Assembly (NCBI GenBank): GCA_000969725.1
Contig: JXSR01S028291.1
Source of the DNA: Ophiothrix spiculata
Taxonomy: Eukaryota > Echinodermata > Ophiuroidea > Amphilepidida > Ophiotrichidae
Length of the DNA: 27,392 bases
Direction: 5' to 3' (one strand)
Positions 18,601 through 27,392 of this stretch are shown here, one piece after another. The position numbers and the translations under genes were made by a program. The stretch's first letter is position 1. Each line of letters opens with the position of its first letter. Below the pieces are notes generated by a model. That model was not told the DNA's origin, did not search any database, and saw only the letters and a program-made list of their open reading frames with translations.

Positions 18601-21600
18601 TTGGTGTTTTGATTGAAATAATAAAACATAGTTGGGCTGAAAATCCTGTTATACATTGAAATTTAACAGTTTACCTTCCCATCCAGAAAAGGGGTCAAAT
18701 TCAATATGCGCAAAAATGATTAGGATGTAAAAACAGTTACATATGAGGGGGTATCAAAAAGTTTTACACTTTACCCAGAAGAAATAAATCCAGGAACGTT
18801 ATTTTATTACGAGATACACAATGCATCTTTGCATAGTCAAAACACATTTCTGCCACTTTTAACTGACTGTCCACAGACCGTAATTGTAGTAATCCACTAC
18901 ATTGGAAAATCTGTTTTTATATTTCAATGAAAATCAACATTTTAAGGTCGGCCATGTTTTATTACATCATTTATTGACCCATGCAATAAGTGAATTGGCA
19001 AAAATATTTCCAATATTCTTCATATCGTTTTAAGTCGCTGTTAATTTGATTGGTGATAATTAACTGAAAATCCATTTTGTTTAATACAGAATTCAAGGCT
19101 AAATACAGATACTTTTGTAAGACTGCTTACTTTTGTTGTAGTTGAGGAACTCTTCAGTGAAAATTGGAATGTCAAATCCAGGCATATCATCATCCAGTCT
19201 GTTTTCATCACCATACTGTAGAAAGAAAAACAACTCAAATCAACACAAGTAGGTCAGATTTACCCTAAAGGTCCCCAAATTAAAACTAAAATTTCGGTCT
19301 CATCTGAAAGCTGATACTTTCTGCTTTAAAATGACACTTTGCTTTTGCGTATTGGATGTTCGGTTGCAAAGTTATATCCAAATTGGTGAAATTAAGTTTT
19401 TGTACAGAAGTAAAACTGGATGGAGAGGAGATTTTCGTCTTGGTTTTTAACACATTTTTCCTATGCTTTGGATGTTGGAACCTTATTATACCTCCGCGGT
19501 TGTTATTTTTTCGCGATGAAACTTCTTGACTTTTTTCCTTTAAGCCTTGCGCTTATTTTAAGACTATTTTTGTGAAAATTGGACCTAGGGTTGGGACGTG
19601 GCGTTTCGTAATGGCACATTTGGTCAAACGAAAAACTGACCAAAAACTGATTTTCAATGGAAATTACACACAAATCATGTTTTTTGTTTTCAGGATACAC
19701 TTCCACTATGTTTTTTATTTATTTGATCTATTTGTAGTAAGAACATATGAAAGTATACTTTGACTCACATTATTGCTAAAAAATGCAACTTTTGCTTGAA
19801 AAAATTGTAAAACACCATGATTTTGACATGACATCACTTATGACGTCATACAAGGTCCATTTTCAATTTTTTTGGTACCAATGGACTCGTGAGGGTCATA
19901 GCTATCCACCAGTACCCTACACTTGATGTTTCGTCAATTGGTTTCTGAGATCGGAAGGGGGCGGAAACCCCCCCACTGACTGTGAGGTGGGTCGAAAAAG
20001 CCCTGCTCTTTTAGGGTTAATATGACAGAACACACTTCAAAGGTAACGTTTCTGATGAAATTAGAAATTTGACGTGGGACGTGATTTTTGACTATGCTCA
20101 GTTTCAATGGCTATAGCACGTAATATGCTATACCAACCTTAAGGTACCTATGGCTTTAATGGGTCACATATTTACATAACTATGAGAATTTGGACTTTGC
20201 TGTCACTTGTTTCACTAGAAATTTGCTGACTTGCTTTTCTTTGTCATAATGTATCCATGGCACTATGATGCATAATTCATATATGCAATAGTTATGCCCA
20301 TTCTGTGAAAATAGAGTGAAGTTAGTAAACGATTACCTGCCTATCATTTATAGCACACAATGCCTTCTTGCCTTTAACTGAATGACTATATGTTAGGGTC
20401 AGTCTATAATTCAGGCCGAACCATAGCCGGCCTCCAAACAAAATTTTCCCTACCAAACATTTGGTCGTGCCGTCAAAATGACGAGTGACTCCAAACAAAA
20501 TAACTTCAACACCGAGTTGAGATCTAATAAAATTTCGCGCTAGATTGCACATGTTATTGAATTGCCATATACATTGGACCAAATGTTTGTTACCTGTTCA
20601 TACTTTAAATTCGATGGCAAATATTTAGCTACGTCACAACCAAATGTTTGGTATTGAAAATTTTGTTTGGAGGCCAACTATGGTTTCGGCCTTCTTATGA
20701 GCTCCAAAATATTTGGTGCAACAAGTCTTGTTATCTTTTAATCTGATATATAATTCCAATATATTTTCTAATAATAGCGGAGGCTTGGTGATGAAAATCA
20801 ATACACCACACTTGTACTTTATTTGATGCCATATAGTTTACATAGAGCATCTGTTATTGATTAGAAGATGCATTGGAAGTAATGTAATAAAAAAGACTTG
20901 TAGCATAAAATACTTGGTAGCTCAAAGAGAACTATTGAATTACCCTGACTCGTCATGTCAAAACACGCAACGTGTTGCCCTTGTGCCTAGACAGAACATA
21001 GCCATGCATGTTCCCTGTTAATTAATCAAGGCTAGCTACTTTAGGATCTTATGAAGAAGTTATGGAGAAAAAGACAATTACAGAATTATACCACAATATT
21101 GTTGTAAAGGAAATGATAAAAGAAATCATTCTAACACAACAAAATCCTTCAAAATTAGGCCCAATTTGTTATTGAGAAGATCCTGAAGTTCAATTTTCCT
21201 TCAATGACTTTTGAAAAGCATATAAACTAATCTGTAGGACGTAGTTGCCAAATTCTACACTCACCTCGCCACCAGCACCATTCATCTGATTCTCATTTTC
21301 TTCACCCATTTCCAGTTTGCGTTTGCCTTCTAGTTTCTTTTTTGTAAACAGTTTGTAAGCCTCTGTTTGCTGGTACTGTTCTACCTCTTTAGCATAACGC
21401 TCCCTGTCCTTGTCGGCTTCCTCTAAATATTTCTGTTGTGAAACAAACAAAAAACAGAATCAGTACATAGTATGCTCTAGGTTATCTTCTGTACCATATT
21501 TGATCCTTGGTGTGTTTTGTACCTTGTCAATTTGATCTACTTTTATGCAATTTTTTATTTTATATGTACAAGATTATCACCCTTTGTGCTAAACCACCAA

Positions 21601-24600
21601 CATGAATTTAAAATCATTGTTAACTTACACTCCAAATTAATACCCTTGCGGCGTAGAAATTCAGCGGAACCCCGACCGAACATGGCTTGGTGACCAAACG
21701 GTGTCTGTGCGGAGATCTGGTATTGTACAAAGAGATGCTGAAAGCATGCCGCAAGAGTTAACTCGAAGCTAAAACCTGTAGTTTGTTTGCTATGTCTTCA
21801 GTTATAGTCCAATAACAATGGTCAGCTGACCGGTGACCGACCAGGCAACACAAGCATTCACGATGTTATTTTGATGTTTCGGCGTTGCGGCTTCCTTCCG
21901 ATTACCAGACCAGACCAGGTCAGCAGCTGGTTGTTATGTGACCATAGCATAAATGTCTTGCTTCCCCCCCCCCCCAAAAAAAAAACCCATTAGACTTGAT
22001 GTTGGGTTATCGGGACTAAGCAGATACAGAGTCCTTCACTTTCAAACAAGACCATGTATAAGGCCACGCGTCGTAAACTGGGTACCCAAATAGAGTAGTG
22101 GTGTGACATTTTGCTGAACAAAGTGAAACTAAAGCGTTTTTTTAGAAACGAAAGCAAACACAGTCATCTTTTATTTTGGCCTCATTTTAAAGCCCTATTC
22201 TTCTTCTTTAATTTGACACCAAAATGAAGTTTCTTGGTTGATGCTAACTAATTTTACAGTCAATTAAGTAAACGAACCTACAGGGTGATGGATGTCTGGG
22301 AACGGTTGCCATAGAAAGTGTATGGGAAAACAATGATATGGTGCATTTTACAAGTTTAAGCAATGGCTCATGCATACGTTCATTATAAAACCGACATAAC
22401 TTTAGAACTATACACCCTACCATGATAAAAGTACACATTTTTGAAAGCTTTTTCTACAATGAATCTAAAAATGACATTATTTTTGAGGTAGGGGAGGATC
22501 AAAAAATAATATGGCTGCTCAAATTTGACAAATTTCATCTTTACTTAATTTTTACTCATTCATTTTCACCCTGGCACAATTCTATGAAGCACAGGTGGCA
22601 GCCCAAAAAAACCCATATATACATGGATGGTATTGTCCTGAAGAACACAATTCTGGCTTTAAATTTAAGGGTATAGGATTCCATATTTACGTCATTCAGA
22701 ATCAATACCACTTTATTGGCAAAAAATTGATTTTATTCAGTCACAATGTTTTCAGATCTGCCCCTTCCTCCAAAACAGTGTCATTTTTGAATTCCTTGAA
22801 GAAAAAGCTTTCCAAAAATGTATACTTTTACTATGATAGGATATAGTTCTCAAGTTGTGTCATTTTAAATGAACAAAGATGCATTTACTTATTAGGCATG
22901 TCACAATCGGGGTACCCAGTTTATGACGCATGGCCATACACGAGCTGCAATGTAGTAAGTATTATTAACTCTAACCTGCCTGGACCATACAATGACCATA
23001 CGATAACATTTCCAAGCACACAGCATTGTGTGCTGAACTGCATGGTGTAGGATTACAAGCACAGTCCTTGCAGGTTCAAGTTCAAGTTCATGCATGACTC
23101 ACACACACTATTCAAATCATACTTTGATCTATTATTCGGATAATAATTCCAGACATACATACATACCTGTTTGTCAGCGTGTGCCATCTTACTCCACTCT
23201 GCTCCTAGCATTCTAATGATCTCGGCAAACGTCAGATTGGGGTTCTCCTGCCTGGCTTTATCACGTCTGTCATTTAGAAATCGCATGTAACCTGTCAACG
23301 GAGCCCGAGGTGCGTTGACATCTTTCAGACGTTTACGTTTCTTGCCTTTTGGCCAGCCCCCTTTCTTTGACTGTGCCTGTAGGAAATGCAAAACAAGATT
23401 CATGCGTGTGTCCTGATCATTTTTTTCGAACTAACACTTTTGATGATCAACTTGAAGATTTTGATATCACAGAAAAGGTCACTTCTTTCATAACTCTTAT
23501 AAGGCCCTTGAACGTTAATTCCCAGTTTCTCTAGCATTCAGCTCTCAACTGTGACGGAGTGACTCTTTCATTATTAATTATTTTTCCCCCATTTCATTAT
23601 TCACTGAAATTTAAGCAAATTGCAGGATAAGATGTGAGCTTGTATACGGCTATAAGTCTTGAGGTAGTTTTTGACTTCTTATGAACTTTCTTATGAAGTT
23701 TCGTTGCCGTTGTGAGAACCTTATTTTCAAAAATATTCCTTAAAATCATGAAAAACTCAACAAAAATGTACTTTTCTTGCAAAATAATGAAATAATGAAT
23801 TATTTTGGGATTTTGGTTTTGGCAACGTGGTGGAAAAAATGTCAATCTGTAGTACTAGCAGGGCATTAACTCAATGTTCTGACTTTGACCAAAACACATG
23901 CTGGATCTACAAATTTAGAGAGTTTTAAAAAAATTTCTCACAGTTCTTACCTCTGTTTCCTTACTAGACTGCTCAGAACTTCCGATATCTCTTGGAGTGT
24001 CTTGCTGCATCAATTCCACTTAAAATGAGATAAAATTTGTAAAATAATTTGTAAAATATTATTTTACTTTTGACGGCATCTGTTGTTTTTATCCAGGGAA
24101 GGTAGCAAAACTCTATCTTTGGCAAATGGTTTGAATATATCCCTAATAAGCAGTTGTGCATTTATGAATATCAAATCAAGGATTCCTTGGTATAAAAGTT
24201 GACCTATCATAATTCTCACGCATTCTAAACCCTAAAATCCGCTTCATAAATTTGTTGTTTTTCATGTTTTACTGCTTTGTTAAGTGCCACTGAAATTCAT
24301 ACAGACTCTTTAGTACTTTGCTTTCGCAATTTTACCCTGGCTGACAGAAATTTTGAACAAGTTAATCATCAGCAGAGCTTTAAGAACCCTGCTGCTTGAC
24401 TTGTTGCCAAGAAATATCAACACATCTCCTCAATATTTTGCTACAAATGTAGCCCGGGATTGGGAAATATTGTTAATAGATTTTCTTCGCTACATGGAGT
24501 AATTAAAATCATAATTCTATGTAGCACAGGTAGCTCTGTATTTTTGTAACCCCTGCCCACAATTAGGCCTAAAAAAATATATGTTTGTTTGCCCTCCGCG

Positions 24601-25797
24601 ACCGACCCTAAAATGCCAAAAATTTGGGTCGGGTATTTTAATTTTTTTTTCTTCAAACATGTAAAATATGAAAACTCAATATTTTCGATGGAAAACATAA
24701 AATTTAGCAGTATAAAGTCACATTTAGTAGTATAAAATGCATATTTCCTATAAATAATGACCCACAATCTTTGATTAAGCCCTGCATTGCTTGGTATTCA
24801 CGATAAAATCCATGGAATGACATCATTCTTTAAAATAAATGTGAAGAGTAAAAAAAAAAAGATCAACCGACTGACCGACCCAAAATTTTCATTTTTCCAC
24901 TGGAGGGCAAACAATTACTGTAAAGCATGAAAATTTCGCTAGCATTTTAATTTGGCTAGTATCACAATTCTCTAAATTAAAATGCCCCTAAAATAATTGT
25001 TAACATAGCCTTGAATAGAAAGTTGATTCAAATAAGTGAAATTAAAATGCACCCAAAAAGTGAGTGTTTCCAAATTTGCTAAATTTTAATGCTGCGAAAT
25101 TAAAGTGCTTTACAGAAATTAATTTGTTTTGGCCTTAAGCATATCTTTGCAGTGTACATACCTTGTGATAGATCTGGTATAACCTCTGGGTTAGCAAGAG
25201 ACTGACCCAGACTACTGCTTACATTGGCTCCATTAGAAGAACTGAAACTGAAGAAAAAAAGGTCATCATAAGATAAGAGTTAACATTTTTTGACTGATAA
25301 GTACTTTTGGCTTTAGGTTCATATCATTCTTCTTATAATCTTGCGACAAATAATTGTTGAGAGTAAAAATACAAAAAGTGTTGAGACACTTTCTACTTAG
25401 ATCTCCGAAATGGTATGAATTCTTAAGCTGGGACTTTCTGAAAATGAAAATAGCGCCATCGATTTATGCTTTAATCTCAAAAAGTAAAAAATTGAGTTAC
25501 ATTGTTGTGCCATATCACGGCTGGGATGTGCCAATCAATCAGCCTTGCTTTTAAGTCATCAAGGTGCAGTTATACTACAAGAAATGCCCAAAATTATAGC
25601 ATCCATAACTCGAAGAAATGCTTTTCTGATAGATCAATTCGAACATCTGGCCCAGGTCTGACTTACCTAGGATCCACTGGCAGATGAGCTGGTTCCTTGC
25701 CAACATCATCAAATCCTGCTAGGTTGAATAGACCTCCTTCACTTGATGTGCCTGTGTTCATAAGACCCTGACTGCCACTGCCATCATTCAGATCCAT
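15544..25797 (-). CDS. HMG20A: HMG20A/HMG20B-type HMG-box chromatin protein, eight coding exons
   Basis: Exons on the minus strand are 25797-25667, 25247-25162, 24018-23951, 23376-23167, 21432-21265, 19215-19131, 18417-18202 and 15686-15544. All phases match and the total is 1107 nt, giving 368 residues (human HMG20A has 347). Visible parts are an acidic/Ser-rich N-terminus; a basic stretch [10 protein letters not shown]; an HMG box at about residues 116-191 ([30 protein letters not shown]); [12 protein letters not shown] near 234-245; a heptad-rich coiled coil at about 251-310; and a conserved C-terminus [21 protein letters not shown]. Vertebrate HMG20A and HMG20B are nuclear partners of the LSD1-CoREST complex with opposing effects on neuronal genes. 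An invertebrate deuterostome probably has one gene standing for both; the closest text match is HMG20A. The family call is firm; the symbol stands for the orthology group. Confidence 0.93.
15695..16665. other. HMG20 intron 8, left part
   Basis: I found no exon or delimited element here. It is AT-rich, with an A-run near 15840-15860. Confidence 0.4.
16666..17101. repeat. 111-bp minisatellite, about four units
   Basis: Units begin with CAATTTGACACCTTAATC-like sequence at 16666, 16777, 16888 and 16999, so the period is exactly 111 bp. The units contain GAAATCGGACAAAGTTGAA, GGAAAGGTCGGACGACGGGG and CACCATTGACACTTTTGATC blocks and differ by scattered substitutions. The array ends where a CCTCCGG MITE begins. 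Although 111 is a multiple of three, stops recur in the frames that I read, so it is not coding. Confidence 0.9.
17103..17340. mobile_element. CCTCCGG-type MITE, copy 3
   Basis: It starts AGTTATTGTACCTCCGG directly after a minisatellite fragment (CCCCAACGGAA) and ends CCGGAGGTACAATAACTC. It is highly similar to copy 1 and in the same orientation. Similarity to copy 1's left flank continues in inverse to about 17446 (TCTCCGCCAT and GGAAGTTATA blocks), implying that the parental element is longer. Confidence 0.8.
17450..18150. other. HMG20 intron 8, right part
   Basis: Non-coding. It contains an (AT)n microsatellite at about 17587-17606. Two overlapping short frames near 17957-18151 on opposite strands show no splice support. 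Confidence 0.4.
18202..18417 (-). CDS. HMG20A: HMG20 exon 8 (coiled coil)
   Basis: The acceptor is TTCTTTTTCAG and the donor is CAG|GTGAGT. It encodes [60 protein letters not shown] and [11 protein letters not shown]. Regular Leu/Ile spacing marks a coiled coil, the part of HMG20 proteins known for dimerisation and partner binding. The first two bases complete a Thr codon (K-T-R). Confidence 0.95.
18484..18596. mobile_element. CAGGGCTAGAA MITE, second copy (short)
   Basis: The ends are CAGGGCTAGAATTTGG and the inverse CCAATTTCTACCCTTG, with GAGAATC/GATTCT motifs inside as in the 11595-11777 copy. No target duplication is visible. It lies 67 bp upstream of exon 8 within intron 7. Confidence 0.55.
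18600..19125. other. HMG20 intron 7 remainder
   Basis: Non-coding. At 18744-18772 the sequence TATGAGGGGGTATCAAAAAG resembles one end of a mariner-type element, but no matching second end is found nearby. Confidence 0.35.
19131..19215 (-). CDS. HMG20A: HMG20 exon 7
   Basis: The acceptor is CTTTCTACAG and the donor is AAA A|GTAAGC. It encodes [20 protein letters not shown] and EEFLNYNK. The [12 protein letters not shown] motif is nearly identical in vertebrate HMG20A. Phase is 0 in, 1 out. Confidence 0.95.
19220..20412. other. HMG20 intron 6, left part
   Basis: I found no exon. The sequence has a few GC-richer islands (about 19955-19995) and a CRE-type palindrome TGACGTCA at 19841-19848, preceded by TGACATCA. 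It may be an old repeat whose ends I cannot place. Confidence 0.35.
20413..20692. mobile_element. MITE with AGGCCGAA..TTCGGCCT ends
   Basis: The long inverted ends are AGGCCGAACCATAGCCGGCC then TCCAAACAAAATTTTC.., pairing with the inverse of GAAAATTTTGTTTGGAGGCC then AACTATGGTTTCGGCCT. Inner ACCAAACATTTGGT / ACCAAATGTTTGGT motifs extend the stem. There is no coding capacity. It lies inside HMG20 intron 6. Confidence 0.75.
20700..21260. other. HMG20 intron 6, right part
   Basis: Non-coding sequence; I see no delimited element. Confidence 0.4.
21265..21432 (-). CDS. HMG20A: HMG20 exon 6 (end of HMG box)
   Basis: The acceptor is TTTCACAACAG and the donor is GAG|GTGAGT. It encodes [40 protein letters not shown] and [16 protein letters not shown]. 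The first 26 residues form helix 3 of the HMG box, and a Lys-rich then acidic linker follows. Phase is 0 in and out. Confidence 0.96.
21435..22390. other. HMG20 intron 5, left part
   Basis: Non-coding. A poly-C/poly-A tract lies at about 21963-21986. The segment 21640-21950 is GC-richer, with palindromic GGTCAGCTGACC, but no element ends were recognised. Confidence 0.4.
22393..22861. mobile_element. Foldback element with about 110-bp arms
   Basis: The left arm (22393 to about 22500) contains GACATAACTTTAGAACTATA, then GATAAAAGTACACATTTTTG, AAAGCTTTTTCT and AAAAATGACA. The right arm (about 22745-22861) is its inverse, ending TATAGTTCTCAAGTTGTGTC. The arms are separated by about 250 bp of AT-rich sequence. 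Open frames within it are by-products. Confidence 0.7.
23167..23376 (-). CDS. HMG20A: HMG20 exon 5 (basic region and HMG box)
   Basis: The acceptor is TTTCCTACAG and the donor is CAG|GTATGT. It encodes [60 protein letters not shown] and [10 protein letters not shown]. The Lys/Arg cluster is a likely nuclear localisation signal. The rest is helices 1 and 2 of an HMG box, with the hallmark P..P...Y..F and EW.K residues. Phase is 0 in and out. Confidence 0.97.
23377..23950. other. HMG20 intron 4
   Basis: Non-coding; I see nothing notable. Confidence 0.45.
23951..24018 (-). CDS. HMG20A: HMG20 exon 4
   Basis: The acceptor is CTCATTTTAAG and the donor is GAG|GTAAGA. It encodes (V)[20 protein letters not shown] and TE, a hydrophilic linker before the basic region. 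Phase is 1 in, 0 out. Identity rests on phase and position rather than on conserved residues. Confidence 0.85.
24025..24585. other. HMG20 intron 3, left part
   Basis: Non-coding; no element recognised. Confidence 0.4.
24586..24912. mobile_element. MITE with TGTTTGCCCTCC ends
   Basis: The left end TGTTTGCCCTCCGCGACCGA then CCC, and the right end CCGACCCAAAATTTTC.. GGAGGGCAAACA, are inverted repeats of about 40 bp with a small gap. The interior is AT-rich and non-coding. It is followed within 6 bp by another MITE. Confidence 0.7.
24918..25115. mobile_element. MITE with CTGTAAAGC ends
   Basis: The left end is CTGTAAAGCATGAAAATTTC then GCTAGCATTTTAATTT, and the right end is the inverse (AAATTTTAATGCTGCGAAAT then TAAAGTGCTTTACAG). 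Internal AAATTAAAATGC motifs repeat. A flanking AATT on each side, offset by one base, may be the target duplication. CTGTAAA..TTTCGC ends recur in MITEs of many marine invertebrates. Confidence 0.75.
25162..25247 (-). CDS. HMG20A: HMG20 exon 3
   Basis: The acceptor TTCTTCAG is followed six bases later by a second AG (TTTCAG); both keep the frame. It encodes (S)[20 protein letters not shown] and EVIPDLSQ, a Ser-rich linker. Donor is CAAG|GTATGT. Phase is 2 in, 1 out. If the second AG is used, residues Phe-Ser are omitted. Confidence 0.85.
25255..25660. other. HMG20 intron 2
   Basis: Non-coding; the open frames here have no splice or composition support. Confidence 0.45.
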
Positions 25798-25801
25798 AGC
25801 C
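25667..25801 (-). CDS. HMG20A: HMG20 exon 2 (start codon)
   Basis: The acceptor is GATTTTCTCTAG, then GGCT ATG (start at 25797). It encodes [40 protein letters not shown] and VDP. The ATG is the first after the splice site and the only one compatible with the downstream phase. The donor is CCTAG|GTAAGT, phase 2. The acidic, Gly/Ser-rich N-terminus is not conserved in known homologues that I recall. Confidence 0.85.
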
Positions 25802-25972
25802 CTAGAGAAAATCAAAATGCCCAGATCTATATAAAAGGGGCACATCCTTAAACTTTTGTCTGAACAATCAAATTACAAATATGTCAATACATATTGAAAC
25901 TGTGATATTAGATTGAATATGTGTATGTACTAAAGATGAGAATCCTAGAAAACACTAACATTTGCACCTTAC

Positions 25973-26060
25973 CTGTACGTTTATTACACTGTGCTCAACG
26001 CCAGAAATGGCAAGGGCAGATTCTCTAGAACAATGTGCACACTTTTGCCCTACCTTCTCG
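25973..26060 (-). other. HMG20A: Probable HMG20 5' UTR exon
   Basis: A strong minus-strand donor (GTACAG|GTAAGG) ends at 25973. It is 172 bp upstream of the exon carrying the ATG, which itself begins with an acceptor, so an upstream non-coding exon is required. The 5' limit given is arbitrary; no TATA-like element fixes the start. Confidence 0.55.
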
Positions 26061-26773
26061 AAAATCACCCAGCCAAAAACATTCATTTTCTTACGTTCTG
26101 CAGCGTTTTTTGGAGAGTGCAACACTTTCGTGGATTGACTAATTAATTACCTAATTGACCTCTGTCAAGCACGTCTCCCCGACGATATATGGTTCATACC
26201 ACTTTGGTCATTTTGTAGGTGGAGGTGTAACAGATTGTCAATGATGAGCGCACACAAACAATACCGAATGTTATATCAAAGTTACCCAATACAAATTGGA
26301 ATAGGCTAAAAATAATGTTATGACCCGGAAGATAATGTTATTAGGTATGTCACTCGTGCACACAGAAAAGTCAGCCGACCTTGCAATCATGCACACACAC
26401 AGTGTAATTTTCATTGCATTCTAAAATATAGGGTTGAGGTTTGACCGTCGGACAGAAAGGAATCTACATTAAATGTAAAATTACTTTAATAAATAAAAAG
26501 TTTAAACCTTTCTCTTTATTGTAGTACTTTATTTTTGGAAATTGGATGTAAAATGACGGATTTATCGCAATTTTAAAACGTCCCGTTCGCCAACATCGTG
26601 CAGCGAGAGTGGGAATTAGCGCATTGAAAATGCACTGCAAAATAAGGCTCACCCCCACCGCTGTATTATTTGGATGATTCCGGGTTGTTACAGGCAACCT
26701 ATGACCCTGGTGTGCTATTTTCAATGCAGTAAAATACCTTGGCACTACAGCTGTTGCTTCGAAATTTTCCAAA
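26061..26773. promoter_or_regulatory. Probable bidirectional promoter region
   Basis: It lies between the 5' UTR exon of HMG20 (minus) and the first ATG of the plus-strand gene. It is richer in CpG than its surroundings between 26570 and 26660, and free of the MITEs found elsewhere. GCATTGAAAATGCAC at about 26620 is mirrored by GTGCTATTTTCAATGC at about 26711. A CA-repeat lies near 26390-26402. Promoter function is inferred from gene arrangement. Confidence 0.4.
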
Positions 26774-27025
26774 ATGGTGACCAGAAGTGGCAAACGACGG
26801 AGAGGTAAGTCGATCCCATTTTTTACTTAAAATACTTGAAATATTGAAATTTCGATACGATATCATGAAAATACATTAAGCTTAACTATGATGTATGGTT
26901 TGTTCGATTACGACGTTTGTAACGTACCGAATTCTTGGGCTAAAGTTGGTCATCTCGCGGTGTTTTATTTCAGCGCTGCCGGAACCTGTGGAGGTTGATG
27001 ATCCAGACTTTGATAGCGATTCGCG
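26774..27025 (+). CDS. First two exons of an unidentified plus-strand gene
   Basis: Exon 1 (26774-26804) reads MVTRSGKRRR and ends AGA G|GTAAGT, a strong donor. Exon 2 begins at 26974 after TTTTATTTCAG and continues in phase: ALPEPVEVDDPDFDSDSRK. The basic start followed by an acidic Asp-rich stretch looks like a nuclear or nucleolar protein, but I do not recognise it. The ATG context, CCAAAATGGTGAC, is close to a YY1-type motif that often spans start codons of housekeeping genes. The exon 2 donor is not clear: the frame runs into a repeat and would stop at 27066-27068. Confidence 0.55.
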
Positions 27026-27345
27026 AAAAATGCATATTAATGAAGCTTGTTTGCATAATTATGCATGAAACACCCAGATTCCCATCTGAAAATAAAGATC
27101 TATACACAAACAATACTTGTGCCAAGTTACATTGTTGTAAGTGCTTGCATTCTCTCAGGAAGTCATTTACGCACACTTAATTAGGCAATTTCTCAGAAAA
27201 AATGCATATTAATGAGGCTTATTTGCATAATTATGCATGAAACATACAGATTCTTATCTGAAAATAAAGTTCTTGGACACAAACAATACTTGTGCCAAGT
27301 TTCATTGCTGTAAGTGCTTGCATTCTCTCAGGAGGTAATTTTATG
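27026..27345. repeat. Two tandem copies of a 172-bp repeat
   Basis: Copies start at 27026 and 27198. Both contain AAAAATGCATATTAATGA, a TTTGCATAATTATGCATGAA block, CTGAAAATAAAG, ACAAACAATACTTGTGCCAA and AAGTGCTTGCATTCTCTCAG. They differ at roughly one base in ten. The second copy diverges after TCTCAGGA near 27332. The repeat begins within or directly after exon 2 of the plus-strand gene. Confidence 0.85.
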
Positions 27346-27392
27346 TGTATTTTTTGGCTGGACTTTTTTGGCTGAAAAAATAGTGTGACCAG

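Noticed and set aside
18744-18772. TATGAGGGGGTATCAAAAAG as a mariner-type terminal repeat
   Set aside because: The matching inverted end is absent nearby, so it is only mentioned as a possible fragment.
19483-19500. TTATTATACCTCCGCGG resembling a CCTCCGG MITE end
   Set aside because: No second terminal repeat or body similarity was found within reach; a chance match or small fragment.
22422-22846. Two overlapping open frames of about 84 codons, plus strand
   Set aside because: They lie within a foldback element and have no splice or domain support.
1-27392. Retroviral, LTR, Polinton, CRISPR or toxin-like modules
   Set aside because: No reverse transcriptase, integrase, capsid or envelope motifs, no long terminal direct repeats and no regular spacer array were seen.
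1-27392. Canonical tRNA or rRNA genes
   Set aside because: The only A-box/B-box pair found belongs to the SINE at 3231-3524; no cloverleaf with an acceptor stem was found.

Overview
The window looks like nuclear DNA from an invertebrate deuterostome (echinoderm or hemichordate type). It is AT-rich, with short coding exons separated by kilobase introns, canonical GT/AG splice sites, and many small non-autonomous DNA transposons (MITEs). I found no operons, no bacterial-type genes, no retroviral or LTR proteins and no CRISPR. One 50-base assembly gap lies at 14831-14880. The phylum is an inference from style and from one conserved gene, not a proven placement.

Genes. (1) Plus strand, 1941-5424: the last three coding exons of a leucine-rich-repeat protein, possibly LRRC71-like; earlier exons lie off the left edge. 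(2) Minus strand, about 6534-5880: a possible small or partial gene of two exons encoding a Ser/Asn/Gln-rich product of unknown family. (3) Minus strand, 25797-15544, with a 5' UTR exon ending at 25973: a complete HMG20A/HMG20B-type gene in eight coding exons. I joined them by splice phase into a 368-residue protein with an HMG box and a C-terminal coiled coil. (4) Plus strand, 26774 to about 27025: the first two exons of an unidentified gene, head to head with HMG20 across a probable shared promoter of about 0.8 kb.

Repeats fill most of the rest. They include a hAT-like MITE with a probable 8-bp target duplication (705-994); a palindromic TTAA-flanked element (1380-1726); several foldback elements (2077-2334, 4020-4735, 4989-5210, 5644-6203, 13052-13185, 22393-22861); a tRNA-derived SINE (3231-3524); three copies of a MITE with ends reading TTATTGTACCTCCGG (7765-7996, 12101-12320, 17103-17340); nested MITEs with ends reading CAGTGGAA (8327-8581, 9392-9748); a 526-bp Tc1/mariner-type MITE (9751-10276); a 111-bp minisatellite (16666-17101); and two tandem 172-bp repeats at the right edge.

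The most unusual structure is at the 3' end of HMG20. The block holding its terminal exon is present twice (14579-14830 and 15181-15603), on either side of the assembly gap. The 80 bp over the exon end are identical, the flanks have diverged, and a 171-bp MITE is present in only one copy. No new multi-gene system is evident. The interest lies in this exon duplication, the layered transposon insertions and the hidden small exons.
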